The position numbers and the translations under genes were made by a program. This document shows, one piece after another, positions 58,661 through 64,000 of a stretch of 64,000 nt of DNA. The DNA lies in assembly GCA_037833965.1 (NCBI GenBank), contig AP031357.1, positions 516,001-580,000 on the forward strand, read 5' to 3'. A model generated the notes under the pieces. The model saw only the letters and a program-made list of their open reading frames with translations. It was not told the DNA's origin and ran no database searches. Each line of letters opens with the position of its first letter. The first letter of the stretch is position 1. Origin of the DNA: Marchantia polymorpha subsp. ruderalis. Lineage: Eukaryota; Streptophyta; Marchantiopsida; Marchantiales; Marchantiaceae.

Positions 58661-61600
58661 ATGAGCTTTTTAAATAACAAACTTTCTAAGACCACCAGCA
58701 TCTTCAACCTCAAGTTATGGGTTGTTATCGGAATAGGTGTGGGCATTTTTATATTTGTGATTCTGTTCTTTCTGTCCGCTTGGCTCGTGTCCCGGAGGAG
58801 AGACCGGAAAGATGGGAAGCTACCGATGAATGGGATACCGGACGACTCCAAAGAGATCAAAGAGGTGAGAGTCGATAGAATCAATGCCAACGGGAATGCC
58901 TATTTGCCTCCTCCGGATGGCATCCTGCTCACAATCACCGAGAGTCCTCAGGGCGGAGAGAAGATGGATCCGAATGAAAAGATGGTCGTTCATGTGGGAT
59001 ATAAGCAGCAGGGTCAGCAGCAGCAGCAGCAGCAGCCGCCGCCGCAGCAAAAGCACCCTGGAGAGAAATTTCAGCAGCAGACGCTTCAGCAGCAGAGGAA
59101 GGATGGACAAATTGAGAAGCAGAACCTGCTGGCGAACGACAAGTTTTCTCCCGATGGCAAGGCTCGACGCCACGACAAGGACAACACCAACGGACAGCAA
59201 CATCAAGGACCCCAGCAACAGCAGCAGCAGCAGCAGCAGCAAGTGATGGGTCAGCAGCTCGTCGTTCACGGACAGGAAGCACAGGAAGGCATGATGCAAC
59301 TCGACAGGGGGAACCACATCCTGGCGCATGGGGGAGACTCCAAAGGCAGCTCGGATGGAGAGCGACGAGCGCTGCTGGCCGCCGACACCCCAGAAAAGGG
59401 ATCCGGCATGAGCGGAGATGGTCGGGCCGTGGACTCACCCGCCGCGCTGGGTCCGGAGGTTTCGCACCTTGGCTGGGGCCATTGGTACACACTTCGGGAG
59501 CTCGAGGCAGCCACCGAAGGTTTCGCTGAAGCAAATGTGTTGGGAGAAGGCGGCTACGGTATAGTCTACAGGGGCCAGCTCGTGGATGGCACTCTAGTGG
59601 CAGTCAAGAAGCTTCTGAACAACAGGTTGGGCCCCCTGATCCTCAATAACACTCAATTGTCTTGCGCCGTGACATTCCCAGGACCAGATCTTCTCGTCAC
59701 CGCCATCAACGCGGAGAATGCATGCCCGCCAAGCCGGCCTTCTTCTGCGGGAATCTGTCTTATCTCATCTGTAGGTTCGATAGCAAGTTTCTCCTAGATT
59801 TGGCAGACCTGCGCCCGCTGTTCACGAGGGATTGTGCAGCGGGAGACTTCCACGCGTCTCACCGCTGGAGTAACGAGCGATAGTGGTCTTTTCCGTCGCC
59901 TTTCTCGATTCTGTATCTTCTTAATGTGTCAGTCCAAATCTAACTCTTCTTATTACGTCCGTAGCAGGGGCCAAGCTGAAAAGGAATTCCGGGTGGAGGT
60001 GGATGCTATCGGTAGAGTTCGTCACAAAAATTTAGTTCGATTGCTGGGTTACTGTGCCGAAGGTGCCGCTCACAGGTAATTTTTCACCCGTGTACTCGCT
60101 CATTCGAGAATCTAGTCTTGTTTCGAGATATTGTCTGTACCAGTTCGTTGTGAGATCTGCAGCCTTTCTTCCGAAAACGTTCCAGCCTCATGTGCGTTGA
60201 GATGGCAGGAGCGCAATTTGTGAATTGTTCCAATTCCACCCTTGAACCTTGACTCTCGTGTCTGTGCACGATGGCGATGACTTAATTGATGAGCAGTTTC
60301 CCATGAAATATCTCTACGTCTCATTCCTGCTCCAGCAACCGTTGACAACGCACTGACTAGTAGGATGCGGTTACTCATGCGTCTTGTGCATGTCGGCTGC
60401 AGAATTCTTGTGTACGAATACGTCGACAATGGCAACCTGGAGCAGTGGCTACATGGTCCTCTCGCTAACTCCAATGCCCTCAATTGGGACGCCCGGATGA
60501 AAATTGTCATGGGCACTGCTAAGGGGTAATTCTCTTGCTTACTGAATTCAATAATCTCAAGAGACGAAGCACATTGTCGGATAGTCAAGCTGCCTAATAA
60601 TTAGAATGAAGGCTGATTCCTGAGATGGAGACTTTTTAAGCTGTCTGTTTTGGAGGACCCTGTTCTGTGTGCTCTGTTGGAGTGGTAGAGATGTCTGAAA
60701 GGCAATCTTTTCTTGTTCTGTTATATATGCCACAACGCAACAGTCGGGAGAATGCCTATCCCAGGGAAGAATTGTTTACGCAACGATATCATCCTGACTC
60801 GTGATCCGTTTGCAGGTTAGCATACCTTCATGAAGCTCTCGAACCAAAGGTTGTTCACAGAGATGTCAAGTCTAGTAACATTTTGGTCGATGGACAGTGG
60901 AATGCAAAAGTTTCTGACTTCGGATTAGCGAAGCTACTTGGTTCTGGCAAAAGCCATGTTACCACCAGAGTCATGGGTACTTTTGGGTACGGCCTCTTTT
61001 CCCTCTCCGTATAATGTCAATTTCATGCGGCATGTCATGCTCTTTTGCAAGCTGAATACCCTGCTTTTCCTGAGTTGGTGCAGAACCACGTCTCGGTTGC
61101 TTCATACCACTGACATTCAACTTTGTGCCCTCTTAATGCAGATATGTAGCCCCAGAGTATGCAAATACTGGTCTTTTGAACGAAAGAAGTGATGTATACA
61201 GCTTTGGAGTTCTGTTAATGGAGATTATTACTGGAAGAGATCCTGTGGACTACAGCCGTCCGTCCGGGGAGGTAGGATCATTCACATGCAAGAATGCATT
61301 GAATTTGCTTCTTATCTCAGTGGATTAGATCAATTCACAGTTCTCTGTTCCGGCTGCTCGATTTCACTTAGACCTCCTATTTTTCCCCTTGATCTGACAC
61401 TCTTCTGTGCCAATGCAGGTGAATTTGGTGGACTGGCTCAAAATGATGGTGGGTAATAGAAGGTCAGAGGAAGTAGCAGATCCCCGCCTCGAGATCAAAC
61501 CGACCTCGAGGGCACTGAAACGGGCACTGTTGGTAGCACTACGATGCGTGGATCCAGATTCTGTTAAGAGACCCAAAATGGGTCAGGTTGTGCATATGCT

Positions 61601-62041
61601 TGAGGCGGAAGACTTCCCGTTCCGAGATGTAAGCCTCTCAATCCTTACTGTGAGTACCTCCCTTCGAGTCGAGAGTCTAGAGTCATGAACAGCCAACCTA
61701 GATGTGTTGATTTTCTTCAATGTCTCTTTTCCCGGAGATCCTTTTTGTTTATACTGCTATAATGAGATCAGTGCAGTTATGCAATTGTCTTGGTAATTAT
61801 ATCCATCCAATTTACCTGGAGCCTGACGTCTTGGTTTTTGGTCTTACAGGATAGAAGAATTAGCAGGGATGCTCGCTCAAGGCGGACGGATTCTCTCAAC
61901 CAAGAACGGATGCTGAAACATTTGTCAGCAAAAGATACTACATCTACATCCAAAGCTGCTGATCAAGAAGATAGTGATAATTCTGTTGATAGTCCCCGAA
62001 ATCTGTCCTATGTCAAGAAATACAGGAGGTATGAGGGCTAG
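58661..62041 (+). CDS. Membrane-anchored receptor-like Ser/Thr kinase, 632 aa, with polyQ tracts
   Basis: Seven exons: 58661-59625, 59968-60075, 60403-60525, 60816-60986, 61142-61271, 61419-61628, 61850-62041; total 1899 nt. A short N-terminus is followed by one membrane segment (residues 20-43) and an Arg-rich stop, with no extracellular domain. A Gln-rich linker follows (116-200, with 7- and 10-residue Gln runs). The kinase domain (about 290-575) begins [17 protein letters not shown]; it has GEGGYG (295-300), the AVKK lysine (316), the [20 protein letters not shown] helix C region, HRDVKSSN (413-420), DFG (433-435), APE (459-461) and the [15 protein letters not shown] end. All catalytic residues are present. 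It resembles the Arabidopsis At1g01540/At2g42960 group (RLCK-V-like). A Ser/Asp-rich C-terminus ends YEG. Ligand and pathway are unknown. Confidence 0.93.
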
Positions 62042-64000
62042 AAAGGCGAGCCCCTATCTCCACTCTCCCTAATTCTTCTTTCTGAGAGCGGGTTAGACGA
62101 TAGTTCGGCATTAGGCGAGTACATACCATATACATACAAGTGGGTGCTTGTGGCAGTGGTAGGGTGGGCAGGGTCGGGGTCAGGGCCAGGGCAGCTCGAA
62201 AAGAGACCAAACGTTTTCCTTATCTGTTGAGGTTGATTTAGTTTAGGACATTCATTCAGGATCACATCTCTGCGTTGCTGAAAACCACCCTGGCTGTGTA
62301 CAACGCTAACTTGCAAAAGCTTTGTGTAGTTTATAGTAACTAGAAGGTAGCTAGGAAGATTGTTTCTCTTTGCATCTGGTCATGAATGACACTGCTTGTA
62401 CATGGAGGTTATCAAAAAGTTTTAAAGAGTGCTATGAACTGGTAACAGTTTACCATCCTACTTTTACTTCGGTCGTTTGGGATTGATTTGTATCCAATTC
62501 TCATGTCGGTTGACCTGCTTGAATTATGCTTTTGATACATGGGGACGGATACTTTGCCTTCGTCCAGAGAACCGCGAGGCGCCGTTGACGTAGTTTTTGA
62601 TGCCCCAATGATAATATGTCCTGGTTAATTTAGTATGACACATTTCTTCGTCTCCATGTATACCCGGAACGTCTGATATGTATTTTCGACCTACTCGGGC
62701 CAAATTTCACACGTTTTCACACTTTCGTTGAAGAATCCGGCCTCTTCTCGATCATGAATCTCACCCCCGAGTCCTTGAATCATTTAAGCTATGGACCTCG
62801 GAGCGGAGTAAATTCTTTCTTGTCGTGCAAAGTTTCACTTTTGGAAAAGCTGTCGTCGATCTGAATTCAACAGTGATGTTCTGAAGTGTCGCATAGAGTA
62901 TCGACCAGTAATTGGAATGCAATTGCTTGGTGATGTACAAGAAAGTACAAGAAATGAAGACAACGAGGAGAATCTTCGATATTGGGAGAAAAAATCTGAA
63001 GTTCCCACATGTATCTTCGTGTCTGATGTTCTGTCAGCTCCTGTTACACGTTCCCTGTCTGAAAGCTACATCCATGTGTAGGATCGTGGAGCGCAGCCAT
63101 GGATCTCGAGACTCGGAAATTTAACGGGTCTTCTTCATCTTTTGAAGACAATTTAGACATTTTGAGTCGTGGGAAGATGACTTTATCGTGGAGATAAATA
63201 TACCGCCCGTGCCAAAAACATTGTGCGAAGGCTGACGATACTCTCTCAGAGCGGCTCACCTCACCGTCAGCGAAGCAAGCTTCGTCACACCTGGCGGCTC
63301 AAAACGAACATTCCGCATTGCAGAACTAGTCGATGATTATCTGTGTCTACGAATCGGACAAAAAGGCGAGCACGTTCATGACAGGCGAGCTGAAGAAATT
63401 GGAGCCGTTCGTTCCAGACCAGATCGCGCATTCTCACGGGAAACAGAAGTGGCAGAACCAATGGCCATGCCCTCTAGGGCGACTGAAGGAAAGTTGGCTC
63501 GCAGTAGTAAACTTTTTGACTCTCCAACCAACGCAAAATTCACATTTTCCAATCGTCGTAGTACGCAGAATCAAAGCATCCCCCAACGGCTGTTCCTCAG
63601 GATCCCAGTGATTGCGGGAATCCTTCCTTTCAAAGCCCCTTTTATGACCGTAAAGCGGGCGCCATGTTGTATAGCAAAAAGGAGAGAAAGGAGCCCCCTT
63701 TTATAGACAGGAGAAATTGGCCACGAATGCTTATAATAGCACTAATTCCATTGAAAATTCCAGCCGAAAGTGGCAACAGCTGGTGGTCGCTTCAAGCAAC
63801 AACGGTCCAAAAAAGTCACTTTTTCCCGTGTCTTAAGGGTGTCTGCACCAAAACTCCCATCTCCAATGACCGCCAGTGCTACAGCTGCCCAATGACCAAT
63901 TCACGTTCCTGAAAGCCTACTGCCCCACGAGTAACCCCCACTGCATATGGCCATCCTCCATTGCGTCTTTACCAGTACAGAGAATGTCAATCTTGTTCCA
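62042..64000. other. 3' flank of the kinase gene, no further gene supported
   Basis: Begins with the probable kinase 3' UTR. A + strand frame is open from about 63251 (after a TCTCTCAG acceptor-like site) to 63706, reading RIAELVDDYLCLRIGQKGEH near its start, but it has no ATG in the first part and no known domain. It could be an exon of a gene running off the right edge or chance. Nothing else seen. Confidence 0.3.

Noticed and set aside
63251-63706. Long + strand open stretch near the right edge as a confirmed exon
   Set aside because: No ATG in the first part, no recognised domain, and chance open stretches of this size are expected; kept only as a remark.

Overview
This is nuclear DNA from a plant, most likely a non-seed land plant such as a bryophyte. 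The genes are intron-rich with GT-AG junctions. A plastid psbD fragment sits in an intron, decayed Ty1/copia retrotransposons fill the AT-rich gaps, and one gene encodes a SAXO-type axonemal microtubule protein, expected only where sperm are flagellated. I cannot name the species.

Layout. 1-1146 (-): 5' end of a gene with a mitochondrial-type presequence. 4507-8039 (-): complete 10-exon gene for a plastid-targeted DUF1995 protein (379 aa). 8417-9016 (-): last three exons of an unassigned gene, one of them 25 nt. 9.5-15.9 kb: AT-rich, gene-free, with decayed internal repeats. 15.9-19.4 kb: mixed-composition DNA without a convincing gene, then the CpG-rich leader of the next gene. 19444-27242 (+): 16-exon RCC2/TD-60-like gene (616 aa) with a C-terminal AT-hook tail; its intron 13 holds an antisense psbD insertion. 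29.7-37.9 kb: AT-rich block with an old copia element (- strand, about 31.4-35.4 kb) into which a 365-bp solo LTR (33780-34144) has inserted. 42342-43268 (+): SAXO-like gene. 47.6-49.7 kb: AT-rich, with a second copia gag remnant. 54590-54783: MITE-like inverted repeat. 55543-56553: non-autonomous hAT-type element with an 8-bp target duplication. 58661-62041 (+): 7-exon membrane-anchored receptor-like kinase (632 aa) with glutamine tracts.

The genes look like independent loci rather than a pathway: plastid function (DUF1995), chromatin or mitosis (RCC2-like), sperm axoneme (SAXO), and signalling at a membrane (kinase). For the DUF1995, RCC2-like and kinase genes the exon lengths sum to multiples of three (1140, 1851 and 1899 nt) with consistent phases, which supports the hand-built models. 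I saw no convincing tRNA, rRNA or CRISPR array. The main points of interest are the AT-hook tail on RCC2, the psbD insertion, the nested solo LTR that restores a pol frame when removed, the hAT element, and the SAXO gene.
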